A stretch of DNA of 64,000 nucleotides, taken from positions 806,001 through 870,000 of the forward strand of contig NZ_CP030047.1 of assembly GCF_015291625.1 (NCBI RefSeq). The letters run 5' to 3'. The translations under genes and the position numbers were made by a program. The first letter of the stretch is position 1, and every line of letters starts with the position of its first letter. Below the pieces are notes generated by a model that was not told the origin of the DNA, did not search any database, and saw nothing but the letters and a program-made list of their open reading frames with translations. Origin of the DNA: Bradyrhizobium sp. CCBAU 53421. Its GTDB lineage: Bacteria; Pseudomonadota; Alphaproteobacteria; Rhizobiales; Xanthobacteraceae. This document shows positions 52,103 through 59,828 of the stretch, one piece after another.

Positions 52103-53211
52103 TGATTCTCGAGTTCGCGCCGCCTTGCCTCGGCATCGATGGTCTCGGCGAGATCGGGGTGCCGTGCCATCAACAGGCGGAAATCGACGAGGTCAAGCAC
52201 CAACAGCCGGGTCACCTTGCTGGTCGAGACGCTGGCGCCCCGCTTGGCGTTGCCGAGCAGCGCCATCTCGCCGAAGAATGCGCCCTCGCCGAGCTTGACC
52301 TTGCGTCCGGGCAGGTCGACCTCGACCTCGCCGGCGGCGACGAAATACATGCAATCGCCATTGGTGTCCTTGCGGATGATCATGGTGCGCGGCGGCAGGT
52401 CCATGGTCCGCAGCATCTGGGTGACGTCGGCGATCGCGGCCGGGCCGAGATGCGCGAAGAACGGCACCTTGCTGACCGTCTCCCAGGTTTTCAGGAAATT
52501 GTCGCGGCGGGTTTCGTTGGCAAAGCCGGTCGCCAGAATACCGGTCCACAGCCCGAACACGCCGAGGCCCGAGATCATCACCATGGCGGCGACCACGCGG
52601 CCGAGCGGGGTGATCGGCACCACGTCGCCATAGCCCGTCGTGGTCAGCGTCACCACCGCCCACCACAGTGCCGCCGGCACGCTGCCGAAGGTCTGCGGCT
52701 GGACGTCCCGCTCCAGGAAGTATTCGGCGACGGAGGCCAGGAACACCACCATCAGGAAGATCACCAGCACGCTGAGCAGCGGCCCGGACTCCACCACGAG
52801 CACCCGCCGGAGCTGGCGCAGGCCTGGAATGCCCGGCACCACCTTGAGCACCCAGAGCACGCCGAGCAGCCATGCGGTCTTCGGCTCGATGCCGGCAAGC
52901 AGCGCCAGCGGCACCGCCAGCGCGCCGATCGCATCGACGATGCCGGCGCTGGACAGCGCGTAAAACCAGAACTTGCCCTGCCGCCGCATATGGCGCAGCC
53001 GCACCAGCCATTCGAACACGAAATAGGCAAGGCAAGCCCACAGCAGCGCGTCGACCCAGTGCGGCACCGCATCATAGGCCGGCGCGACCGTCAGCAGCGT
53101 CATCATGGCGACACCGACCGTGACCGCGACATAGGCTGCCGTTGTCATGTTGCGGCCGGCAGTGGCGGAAACGAAGCGCGTCAAGGCCGGAAGGACGAGC
53201 GGCTTGGACAT
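52099..53211 (-). CDS. Cyclic-nucleotide-gated potassium channel, MlotiK1-like
   Basis: 370 residues. Six transmembrane segments (first AAYVAVTVGVAMMTLLTVAPAY; S4-like VLWVLKVVPGIPGLRQLRRVL with spaced Arg). Pore helix and filter ALWWAVVTLTTTGYGDVVP (TTGYGD, potassium-selective), then S6 and a C-linker. The C-terminal cyclic-nucleotide-binding domain has GEVEVDLPGRKVKLGEGAFFGEMALLGNAKRGASVSTSKVTRLLVLDLVDFRLLM, with the cAMP-binding Glu and Arg (GEMAL...R.A.V). This is the layout of the Mesorhizobium loti MlotiK1 channel. It is translationally coupled to a crotonase-family gene and divergent from another CNBD protein. Confidence 0.93.
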   Translation of the reverse strand: MSKPLVLPALTRFVSATAGRNMTTAAYVAVTVGVAMMTLLTVAPAYDAVPHWVDALLWACLAYFVFEWLVRLRHMRRQGKFWFYALSSAGIVDAIGALAVPLALLAGIEPKTAWLLGVLWVLKVVPGIPGLRQLRRVLVVESGPLLSVLVIFLMVVFLASVAEYFLERDVQPQTFGSVPAALWWAVVTLTTTGYGDVVPITPLGRVVAAMVMISGLGVFGLWTGILATGFANETRRDNFLKTWETVSKVPFFAHLGPAAIADVTQMLRTMDLPPRTMIIRKDTNGDCMYFVAAGEVEVDLPGRKVKLGEGAFFGEMALLGNAKRGASVSTSKVTRLLVLDLVDFRLLMARHPDLAETIDAEARRRELENQ

Positions 53212-53528
53212 CGGAACGGAGCTTGCCTGTCGCTGAACTGCTGGAATTAAGGCCCTGCGAACGGCTGAGCCTGTGTCACAACGTGCCTCCCCCGGTTGAG
53301 GCCGTCAACGCGCAGGCTGCGGCGGGATGATCGCGGCGGAAGTCCGATATGTTGGACGAATGGCCTAACCATGTTGGCCCGTTTTTGCGCCCGCGAATGT
53401 GAGAAATCAGACAAATCGTCGCTTTTTCACCGTATATCAGGGATGCTGGTCGCCGAAGCGACCCTGGCCGGAATGAAGCGACTAATAAGGCGATCTTATT
53501 CACTTCTTGAGAAATTGGTTGGTTTCCG
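53212..53528. other. 317-base divergent intergenic region, nothing certain recognised
   Basis: It lies between the channel gene and the membrane CNBD gene. A weak direct repeat of ATGTTGG (near 53350 and 53369) is all I can point to; no clear sigma-70, sigma-54 or EcfG promoter, terminator or open frame. Confidence 0.6.
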
Positions 53529-54200
53529 ATGGATACCTCACATCTCGCGGAGCACGCCGGCGCCGCCGGCAGTTTCTTCGCATCGATCTTCGTGGTCGCC
53601 ACGCTGTCGATGCGGACCATGATCCCGTTGCGCGTCTTTGCCATCCTGACCAACATCATCCTGATCGCGACCGCCGTCCCGACCCACAATTACGCGACGC
53701 TGATCCTGCATGCCGTGCTGCTGCCGGTGAACACCTATCGCCTGCACCAGATGCTGCAACTGGTCCGCAACGTGAAGAAATCGGTCAACAGCGATCTGTC
53801 GATGGATTGGCTGAGGCCGTTCACGACCGAGCGCAAATGCACGGCGGGCGAGGTCCTGTTCTACAAGGACGAGAAGGCCGACAGCATGTTCTATATCGTC
53901 AGCGGCCGCTTCCGCCTGGTCGAATCCGGCATCGAGCTGCCGGTCGGCGCCCTGGTCGGCGAGTTCGGCATGCTGTCGCCGTCGAACACGCGAACCCAGA
54001 CGCTGGAATGTGTCGAGACCGGCATGGTGCTGTCGGTGACCTATGACCAGGTCGAGCAGCTCTACGTGCAGAATCCGGCGTTCGGCTTCTACTTACTGCG
54101 TCTCTTCAGCGCCCGCCTGTTCGAGAATATCGCGACGCTCGAGCAGCGGCTCGCGCAGCACGCCACCCCACCACAGGTCGCGGAGCCCAAACCTGCATGA
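53529..54200 (+). CDS. Membrane-anchored cyclic-nucleotide-binding protein (Popeye-like layout)
   Basis: 223 residues. The N-terminus has three hydrophobic segments (about 13-27, 33-50, 56-70), then a C-terminal CNBD: FTTERKCTAGEVLFYKDEKADSMFYIVSGRFRLVESGIELPVGALVGEFGMLSPSNTRTQTLECVE. The phosphate-binding cassette keeps Gly-Glu (GEFGML) and the Arg (NTRTQT), so cAMP or cGMP could bind. Three helices followed by a CNBD is the arrangement of Popeye-domain proteins. The stop overlaps the next gene by ATGA. There is no DNA-binding domain, so it probably senses a nucleotide at the membrane. Substrate or partner unknown. Confidence 0.85.
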   Translation: MDTSHLAEHAGAAGSFFASIFVVATLSMRTMIPLRVFAILTNIILIATAVPTHNYATLILHAVLLPVNTYRLHQMLQLVRNVKKSVNSDLSMDWLRPFTTERKCTAGEVLFYKDEKADSMFYIVSGRFRLVESGIELPVGALVGEFGMLSPSNTRTQTLECVETGMVLSVTYDQVEQLYVQNPAFGFYLLRLFSARLFENIATLEQRLAQHATPPQVAEPKPA

Positions 54201-55111
54201 GCCCCGCGACGAGTTCTGGAGGCGCCGCAGTGCCGGATGACGACAGCCTGCTGGCTTCGCTTCGTTACCTGTTCGCCGATATCATCGGCGATGAGGACGA
54301 GGGCCCGCCGGTGCTGCCCGAAGCCTGCCCGGACCACCTCGGACCCGCGGTCAACGACGCCATCGATCTCTTGATCGCCTATCAGAGCACGAGCTACGCC
54401 CAGCTCTATATCGACCGGCTCAAGCGCTTCGTCGGCCGCCGCGGCGTCGACGACGCGCTGCTCGCCGAGATCGCGCGGCTGATGGCTGATCGTATGGCCT
54501 ATGAGGATGCGATCCGCATCGCGCAGCTCAAGCTCGGCGAAGTCAACGCGGCGGGCGGCCTTGCGGTGCGCTCGGCCGACGACGTCAAGAAGCTCCGCCT
54601 CGACGAGTTGATCGACGCCCTGCCGGAGATGGTCGCCGATCCGGTGCTTGCCGTGCTCGACCAGTTCGGTTGGCGCCGCCGCCGGGTCTCGATCCGCTTC
54701 AGCGCCAACACCCGCTTCAGCGTTCGCCGGCTCAGGATCGAGGCCGGCCTGAAGCGCTGGCGGCTGTTCTCGGGGCGTTACGCCAAGGAGCGTGTCTGGG
54801 TCGAGCGCTGGCTGCACATGATCGACCGCAGCCTGACCAAGCAGCCGGGCGCGGCCCCGGCGGTGGTGCAGACCGCGACCATGATCCAGGGCTACGGCGA
54901 TCCCTACCGCCAGGGCATCGCGGACTGGCACGTGATCATCGATGGACTGGTCAAGCCGACCTTCGACGGCGTGCTCGCGCTTCCCGACCTTTCCGCCGCC
55001 ATCGCTGAGGCCCGCGATGCCATCATGCCCGATCCGCGCCAAGCGTCGTTGAAGCGCAAGATCGCAGAGATCCGCGCGCGGGTGCCGGCAAATCCGTCAC
55101 CGTCATCCTGA
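54197..55111 (+). CDS. Stand-alone DUF6537 domain protein (IorB C-terminal-like)
   Basis: 304 residues, soluble. LIAYQSTSYAQLYIDRLKRFVGRR and LMADRMAYEDAIRIAQLKL, then KRWRLFSGRYAKERVWVERWLHMIDRSL and IQGYGDPYRQGIADWHVIIDGLVKP correspond to the C-terminal domain of indolepyruvate ferredoxin oxidoreductase beta-type proteins (Y...YA..Y..L, then 'KGYGDT..RG'). The pyruvate-ferredoxin oxidoreductase-like catalytic domain is absent. It is coupled to the membrane CNBD gene. The last residues (NPSPSS and stop) are encoded by a dispersed repeat. Its function is unknown; the homology is by eye. Confidence 0.75.
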   Translation: MSPATSSGGAAVPDDDSLLASLRYLFADIIGDEDEGPPVLPEACPDHLGPAVNDAIDLLIAYQSTSYAQLYIDRLKRFVGRRGVDDALLAEIARLMADRMAYEDAIRIAQLKLGEVNAAGGLAVRSADDVKKLRLDELIDALPEMVADPVLAVLDQFGWRRRRVSIRFSANTRFSVRRLRIEAGLKRWRLFSGRYAKERVWVERWLHMIDRSLTKQPGAAPAVVQTATMIQGYGDPYRQGIADWHVIIDGLVKPTFDGVLALPDLSAAIAEARDAIMPDPRQASLKRKIAEIRARVPANPSPSS

Positions 55112-55206
55112 GGTGCGAGCACTTGCGAGCCTCGAAGGATGCGCGGCCCGACTGGTGGCCGTCGACCCTTCGAGACGCGCGAAGACGCGCTCCTCAGGGT
55201 GACGGG
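55102..55206. repeat. Dispersed palindromic repeat, family C, overlapping a gene end
   Basis: GTCATCCTGAGGTGCGAGC at the left and GCGCTCCTCAGGGTGACGG at the right. The TGA of the upstream gene (55109-55111) is part of the repeat's CATCCTGAGG, so the element trimmed or extended that protein. Confidence 0.9.
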
Positions 55207-55238
55207 GCACGCCTACAACGGTTGGCTTTCCGCGAAGC

Positions 55239-55457
55239 CTACCGCTTGATGTGCGGCGGCTCGTCGTAGCCGCGGCGGCTGGAATAGAACAGCAGGCCCA
55301 TCAGGCCGGCGCAGACCGCAGCCAGGACCACAATTCCGATCGTGAACAGCACAATGCCGTATGTCGGCACCGGAGCGTCCACGGTCAGCCCTTCATAGGC
55401 GTAGGCGCCGACGGCGGCCAGAAGTGCCAGCAGCCCGATGCTGATTGCAATGCGCAT
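55239..55457 (-). CDS. Small two-helix membrane protein
   Basis: 72 residues. Two hydrophobic helices: ISIGLLALLAAVGAYAYEG at the start and YGIVLFTIGIVVLAAVCAGLMGLLFY, then the charged tail SSRRGYDEPPHIKR. The start is the ATG at 55457. No family recognised. It is downstream of the 71-residue gene at 55507 in the same direction, with an exact EcfG-like promoter inside that gene (55612-55636). Confidence 0.75.
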   Translation of the reverse strand: MRIAISIGLLALLAAVGAYAYEGLTVDAPVPTYGIVLFTIGIVVLAAVCAGLMGLLFYSSRRGYDEPPHIKR

Positions 55458-55506
55458 GCGTGATCTGCCTTTGCTGAAGGCCAGGAACAAGGCAGGTTTG
55501 CGCGGA

Positions 55507-55722
55507 CTATCCCGCCGCGGCGGTGACCTTGGCCAACGCCTGTTGTCCGGCTTCGGTGAGCTCGGAGAGCGTCGTCCTGCCGTTCTTGGCGCATTTGATG
55601 ATGTATCGGGCAACGCGCCTGCGAGTGTCATGTTCCTCGCCATGAAGGGCGCCGGCGCAGACATGGTCGAGCGCAAAGTTCATGGCAGCGAGCGTCCGTG
55701 AATCAAATCGTTCCTCGATCAT
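55507..55722 (-). CDS. Small hypothetical protein
   Basis: 71 residues: MIEERFDSRTLAAMNFALDHVCAGALHGEEHDTRRRVARYIIKCAKNGRTTLSELTEAGQQALAKVTAAAG. Helical and soluble, with one basic patch (RRRVARYIIKCAKNGR). Proteins of this pattern are common small orphans in bradyrhizobia; I know no function. It is part of a group of small genes between 55.2 and 56.9 kb. Confidence 0.7.
   Translation of the reverse strand: MIEERFDSRTLAAMNFALDHVCAGALHGEEHDTRRRVARYIIKCAKNGRTTLSELTEAGQQALAKVTAAAG
55612..55636 (-). promoter_or_regulatory. EcfG-type promoter motif inside the 55507-55722 gene
   Basis: Minus strand GGAAC, 16 bases, CGTT (exact). It would start transcription about 150 bases before the small membrane protein gene at 55457. 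About half such a site is expected by chance over this window, so the position is the argument. Confidence 0.4.
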
Positions 55723-55765
55723 CGCAGCTCTCCCGTCGCGGCTCTCTTTTTTGGGGGCTCTCGGG

Positions 55766-55957
55766 CTATTTGTCGGGCATCAGCCATTCGCTGACTTCCA
55801 TCACGGTCTCGGTCTGTCTGGCTTTCTTCATCAGCGTTTCGCGTTCCCGTCCCGGCGGCAGCTTGCGTGCTGCCATGCGCGAATCCTCGGCGAATTTTTG
55901 CAGGCGGTCCTCGAACGATCCGGGAGGCCGCGACCTGTTGCGTTTCTTCTTGATCAT
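55766..55957 (-). CDS. Small hydrophilic hypothetical protein
   Basis: 63 residues, MIKKKRNRSRPPGSFEDRLQKFAEDSRMAARKLPPGRERETLMKKARQTETVMEVSEWLMPDK; mostly charged and helical, with no signal peptide. The pattern 'L..FA.......A..LPPG.ER..LL.KARQ.ET......WL' occurs as a recurring small orphan family in rhizobia. CGGAGGCGGC precedes the ATG. Function unknown. Confidence 0.72.
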   Translation of the reverse strand: MIKKKRNRSRPPGSFEDRLQKFAEDSRMAARKLPPGRERETLMKKARQTETVMEVSEWLMPDK

Positions 55958-56054
55958 GCCGCCTCCGCGCTGGAACCAGCAATTCTAGGCATGTTCCCCA
56001 AATGCCGTCGTTAACCCATGACATCAGTCGAGCGAAATCGTCGTCAGGAGCGCA

Positions 56055-56079
56055 GGAACGATCGTCGGCGCCATGCGTA
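56055..56079 (+). promoter_or_regulatory. EcfG-like promoter, one mismatch
   Basis: GGAAC, 16 bases, CGTA (consensus CGTT), about 110 bases upstream of the 68-residue gene at 56189. Weaker than the one at 56434. Confidence 0.4.
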
Positions 56080-56188
56080 ACACTCACGCGTTCGCTGCCT
56101 TGCTCCCCGAAAGGCGGTGGACCACCCCGGTGACGGGCCTCGGCGAATTTCATCGCCGGGGCCCGCATGTCTTTTGAGGAGACGGACA

Positions 56189-56395
56189 ATGGCACATTCC
56201 AACCAGGGCATCGTGAAGGACGACAAGGGTCAGGAGCAGCCGGCCGACAAGGAGCGCGCGCGGACCGCTCACAAGACCGACACCCGAAAGCCGCCGGCGC
56301 GCGAAGCGACGCGTGATCCGAAGCTGAACGACCCCGACAAGACGCCGGGCTCCGGCATGACATCAGACGATCGCGGCGATCCCCCAACGGGCTGA
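56189..56395 (+). CDS. Small hydrophilic protein, probably disordered
   Basis: 68 residues with almost no hydrophobic residues: MAHSNQGIVKDDKGQEQPADKERARTAHKTDTRKPPAREATRDPKLNDPDKTPGSGMTSDDRGDPPTG. It has the look of a small hydrophilin/stress protein. GAGGAGACGG precedes the ATG. An EcfG-like element lies upstream and the PRC-barrel gene follows, so it may belong to the general stress group. No family name can be given. Confidence 0.72.
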   Translation: MAHSNQGIVKDDKGQEQPADKERARTAHKTDTRKPPAREATRDPKLNDPDKTPGSGMTSDDRGDPPTG

Positions 56396-56433
56396 ACGGT
56401 GTTCAGCCGTGCAGCAAGTGCCGCAATGCGGCA

Positions 56434-56458
56434 GGAACGACGGTCCCGCTCCATCGTT
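56434..56458 (+). promoter_or_regulatory. EcfG-type general stress promoter before the PRC-barrel gene
   Basis: GGAAC, 16 bases, CGTT: exact consensus. The -10 ends 28 bases before the ATG at 56486, with GGAGAATTGAC as RBS in between. Confidence 0.78.
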
Positions 56459-56485
56459 GGCCTGGGCGTTTAATGGAGAATTGAC

Positions 56486-56848
56486 ATGGCGATGGACGAG
56501 AATGAGCTCGGAAACCTGATCGGGAGCGACAAGGTCGAGGGCACGGCGGTCTATGGATCTGACGAGCGCAAGATCGGTTCGATCGAACGTGTGATGATCG
56601 ACAAGAAGAGCGGGCGCGTATCCTATGCCGTGCTCGGCTTCGGCGGCATCCTCGGGCTCGGCAATGACCATTATCCGCTGCCCTGGCAGTCGCTCAAATA
56701 CGACACAAGGCTCGGCGGTTACGTCACGGGCGTGACCGAGAGCCAGCTGCGCGGCGCGCCGAAATATGGCAGCGAGCGTGACTGGAATTGGGCCGATATC
56801 GGCACCACCCGCGCGGTGAACGATTACTACGGCGTGCCGCTCGTCTGA
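56486..56848 (+). CDS. PRC-barrel domain protein
   Basis: 120 residues. LIGSDKVEGTAVYGSDERKIGSIERVMIDKKSGRVSYAVLGFGGILGLGNDHYPLPWQSLKYD is the PRC-barrel fold found in photosynthetic reaction centre H subunits, RimM and many small stress proteins. The C-terminal part ends DYYGVPLV. In alphaproteobacteria such proteins are frequently under EcfG control, as the exact promoter just upstream suggests here. Molecular role unknown. Confidence 0.92.
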   Translation: MAMDENELGNLIGSDKVEGTAVYGSDERKIGSIERVMIDKKSGRVSYAVLGFGGILGLGNDHYPLPWQSLKYDTRLGGYVTGVTESQLRGAPKYGSERDWNWADIGTTRAVNDYYGVPLV

Positions 56849-57040
56849 GCGGCATCGGCCCGAAGGGCACCGCTTCTGCCGTCTCCCTTCGAAAAAACCG
56901 AGATATACGGCGCTTGAGGGTATAACCGTCGCGTCCTCTGGCGTCTGTACACTAGTGAACATAGGTCATTAGCTGTGCAATGTAACATACGTTATTGAAA
57001 TCGGCCCGGCGGTTACCCGATTAAACATGCGGGGAGACCT

Positions 57041-57808
57041 ATGTCGTTGGCGTCGCTAGTCCGGAAATTGGAGCAGTTCGTACGGCTTTCGCCGGTAGAT
57101 CACGCCATTCTCCATCGTGCGTCGACCGAGCGCGTCCGACATTTTGCTCCGCGCGTTGATATCGTCCGTGAGGGTGAAAAGCCGAAGGACGTCCACCTGA
57201 TCCTGTCCGGCTGGGCCTACCGCTACAAGCAGCTCGAGGACGGCCGGCGCCAGGTGGTCTCGTTCTTCCTGCCTGGCGATATCTGCGACGTGAACGTCTT
57301 CATCCTGCGCGAGATGGATCATTCGATTGGCACCATCACCGCGGTGTCGATCGCCGACCTCTCCCGCGAGTTCTTCGACAAGGTCGCAGCCGGACATCCG
57401 CGCATCGTCACGGCGTTCTGGTGGGAAACCCTGGTCAATGCTGCGATCCAGCGCGAATGGACCATGAGCCTCGGCCAGCGCACGGCGCTGGAGCGGATGG
57501 CCCATCTGCTCTGCGAGATCTGGCTCCGGCTGCGTCTCGCCGGCCTGACCCAGGGCGACAGCTGCGACTTCCCGCTGACCCAGGGCGATCTCGCCGACGC
57601 CACCGGTCTTTCCAAGGTCCACGTCAACCGGACCCTGCAGGAGCTGCGCGCCGACGGCCTGATCGTGCTCAAGGGCAAAACCCTGGCGGTGCCCAATCTC
57701 GACCGTCTGATGCGGGCGGGGCTGTTCAACCCGAACTATCTGCACATGGACCACGAGGGGCGGCAGCTCGATGCCGCCGGGACGCAGCCGGACGCGGCGG
57801 CCGGGTGA
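57041..57808 (+). CDS. Crp/Fnr family transcriptional regulator
   Basis: 255 residues. An N-terminal cyclic-nucleotide-binding-like barrel (IVREGEKPKDVHLILSGWAYRYKQLEDGRRQVVSFFLPGDICDVNVF) lacks the CRP cAMP signature (no GE.AL..R.A) and has no FNR-type cysteine cluster. The dimer helix is followed by the HTH LTQGDLADATGLSKVHVNRTLQELRADGLI, a typical Crp/Fnr recognition helix. The extended C-terminal tail (NPNYLHMDHEGRQL) fits the group of alphaproteobacterial Crp/Fnr proteins often found under EcfG control. Signal unknown. Promoter not obvious in the 190-base upstream gap. Confidence 0.92.
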   Translation: MSLASLVRKLEQFVRLSPVDHAILHRASTERVRHFAPRVDIVREGEKPKDVHLILSGWAYRYKQLEDGRRQVVSFFLPGDICDVNVFILREMDHSIGTITAVSIADLSREFFDKVAAGHPRIVTAFWWETLVNAAIQREWTMSLGQRTALERMAHLLCEIWLRLRLAGLTQGDSCDFPLTQGDLADATGLSKVHVNRTLQELRADGLIVLKGKTLAVPNLDRLMRAGLFNPNYLHMDHEGRQLDAAGTQPDAAAG

Positions 57809-57877
57809 TGGGACGCGCCCTGTGGCAAGTTGCGAGCGCGCGGGTGCATGATTCACAGGTTTCTCAACATACCTGGT

Positions 57878-57998
57878 GTCGTCCTGGCGTAAGCCAGGAC
57901 CCATTACCCCAAATTTCAGTTGTTGCGCGACGCTGGGGCCGCGATCCCGTTCAGCACCGAAAGCAGTGGTAATGGATCCTGGCTTTCGCCAGGACGAC
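57878..57998. repeat. Dispersed palindromic repeat, family I (GTCGTCCTGGCG..CGCCAGGACGAC)
   Basis: GTCGTCCTGGCGTAAGCCAGG at the left and CCTGGCTTTCGCCAGGACGAC at the right, with CCATTACC / GGTAATGG inside. It separates convergent genes (Crp/Fnr and TAXI). Confidence 0.87.
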
Positions 57999-58050
57999 AG
58001 CCGTGTATGTGGCGCGAGCGCGGGGACGTCGTGGATGCAAGCAACCGCCT

Positions 58051-59448
58051 TCACCCGTTCGCGGTCTTCACCACCACGAGATTGTCGTCGACCGCCGGCG
58101 GGTGGCGCTTGAGGTGGTCGCGGCGCAGGGCGATCTCGTCGCGGACCAGCTCGTAGCCGAGCTTGAAGGTGTCGAGGCCATCGCCGGAGACGGTGCCGTC
58201 GCGCAGGCCGATCACCGCGCCGCGCAGGATCGCCTCGAGCTCGTCCTGCAATTCGTCGAGATGTTCGCCGCAGGTGGCGTGCTCGACACGCTCGCCGATG
58301 TCGAAGATCCGGCTCGCCAGCTCGCTGGCCTTCTCCGGCGCGACGCGGGTGATCTTGGTGTAGATCGCAGCGAAGATCGTACCGATGATGCTGAGTGCCG
58401 CGGCGCCGAGATACATCACGTCGCTGTAGCGATCCATGAACGACTTGGTATCGTCGTTGATGTATTCGGCGGCGCCCTGATGGGCGACGATGAAGGCGTC
58501 CTTGTCGGTTGCAGCCGGTTCGATCTTGGAGGCGAAGCCGTCGCCGAGCGCGAGCTCGGACTTGTTCTCATAGATGATGCGCGCGAGCTCGGCCGCCGTG
58601 GTCGTGGACATCGAGGATTGCGCCACCAGCAGCCATTCCAGCCCGATGGTGTCGACGTCGTCATCGGGGATCGCCGGCGACGACGACAGCATGCCGGTCG
58701 AGACGGTCTCCTCCGAGATCGCCGGATATTTGCGTGCGAGCGCCTTGGCCTCGTCGATCGCATTCAGCGTGAAGCCGGCGCGTTTGGCATATTGCTCGTA
58801 GGTCTTGTCCTTGATGATCTTCGAGGCATGTTCGATCGCGACCACGGCGCTAAAGCCCGAGGCGAACAATTTGTCGAGCGGCGTGTTCGGCGGCGCCTGC
58901 TGCACCCGCTGCGCCGCATCGGCGCTGTCGGAAATCTCGAGCGCGCTGCGAACGAAATTGACGCTGTTCTCGCCGTTGCCGACGACCGCGATCTTCTTCC
59001 GCTTCAACTCGGCCAGCGACTTGATCTTCTTGCCGCCGGGGCTCAGCACCAGCACGACGTCATGCTCGAGGATTGCGATGGTGCGGGCGCGCGGCGGCAC
59101 CTTTGCATCGGTGCGCAGGATGGCAAGCGTCGCGTCGCGGCGATCGAATTGCGCCAGCGCCTTGGCGTTATCGGGGTTCGGCGAGATCTTCAGCCGCAGC
59201 CGCGACGAATTGCCCTTCAGCACGGTGGCGAGGCGGGCGGCGAATTTGGCCTCCGCGCCGTTGGCGTCGCCGACCGCGAACACCAGCGTTTCGGAATTGC
59301 GCAGCCAGACCCGGCCGCCGATTACGGTGATCGCGCTCAGGAACAGCGTCAGCATGGTGAAGATGATGATCTGCGCGCGGTTGCTCTTGGCGACCGGAGG
59401 ACGTGGCCGCGGCAGCATTGGCGAAGGCGCGGGGGCTTCGGCACTCAT
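58051..59448 (-). CDS. TAXI-family solute-binding protein with membrane anchor and cytoplasmic tail
   Basis: 465 residues. The N-terminus has a transmembrane helix at about 25-45 (QIIIFTMLTLFLSAITVIGG) and no cleavage site. A TAXI-type binding domain follows (VGDANGAEAKFAARLATVLKG, AILRTDAKVP, LKRKKIAVVGNGENSVNFVRSALE). A second transmembrane helix at about 345-365 (VMYLGAAALSIIGTIFAAIY) leads to a C-terminal region of ~100 residues with charged helices (ASRIFDIGERVEHATCGEHLDELQDELEAIL). Ordinary TAXI proteins are free periplasmic partners of TRAP permeases. No TRAP permease is nearby, and the cytoplasmic tail suggests a sensor or anchored receptor. Confidence 0.85.
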   Translation of the reverse strand: MSAEAPAPSPMLPRPRPPVAKSNRAQIIIFTMLTLFLSAITVIGGRVWLRNSETLVFAVGDANGAEAKFAARLATVLKGNSSRLRLKISPNPDNAKALAQFDRRDATLAILRTDAKVPPRARTIAILEHDVVLVLSPGGKKIKSLAELKRKKIAVVGNGENSVNFVRSALEISDSADAAQRVQQAPPNTPLDKLFASGFSAVVAIEHASKIIKDKTYEQYAKRAGFTLNAIDEAKALARKYPAISEETVSTGMLSSSPAIPDDDVDTIGLEWLLVAQSSMSTTTAAELARIIYENKSELALGDGFASKIEPAATDKDAFIVAHQGAAEYINDDTKSFMDRYSDVMYLGAAALSIIGTIFAAIYTKITRVAPEKASELASRIFDIGERVEHATCGEHLDELQDELEAILRGAVIGLRDGTVSGDGLDTFKLGYELVRDEIALRRDHLKRHPPAVDDNLVVVKTANG

Positions 59449-59828
59449 GGCTGATCACCTGGCTCATCACCCGTCCGGGACGGCCTGTTGCCGCAACGGC
59501 GCGGCGCTGCCCGTTGAATCCGTAAATCACTATAAAAGAAAGAAAATTTCCCGTGCCGCCGACGATATACCTCCCCGGCGGGAATGCAAACCGGTCACCA
59601 GCCGTAACCTTAATTGCGGCCTGTCTGCGCCGCGATGCCACATGACCATCGCCACTATCGACGCCCGAACCCAGATGTGATTTTCGAGGGGCCGCAGGTG
59701 CATTCCGCCGCCGGAGATGTCATAAATGAGACAAGCTTCGCTTTGCGGAATTGTGCTGACGGCCTGACCCGGATTTCTTGCAATCACATTCATCGAAGTA
59801 AAAGGGCGTCAGCTTGCTGTTTCCTTCC
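59449..59828. other. 380-base gap, no gene recognised
   Basis: It lies between divergent genes. GC-rich, no hairpin terminator, no exact sigma-54 or EcfG motif. A TTG 15 bases before the DUF3307 ATG extends that gene slightly. Confidence 0.6.

Noticed and set aside
55972-55997. GGAAC-N16-GTTCC symmetric motif as a bidirectional EcfG promoter
   Set aside because: The -10 half reads TGTT instead of CGTT and would leave almost no leader for the 63-residue gene; most likely chance.
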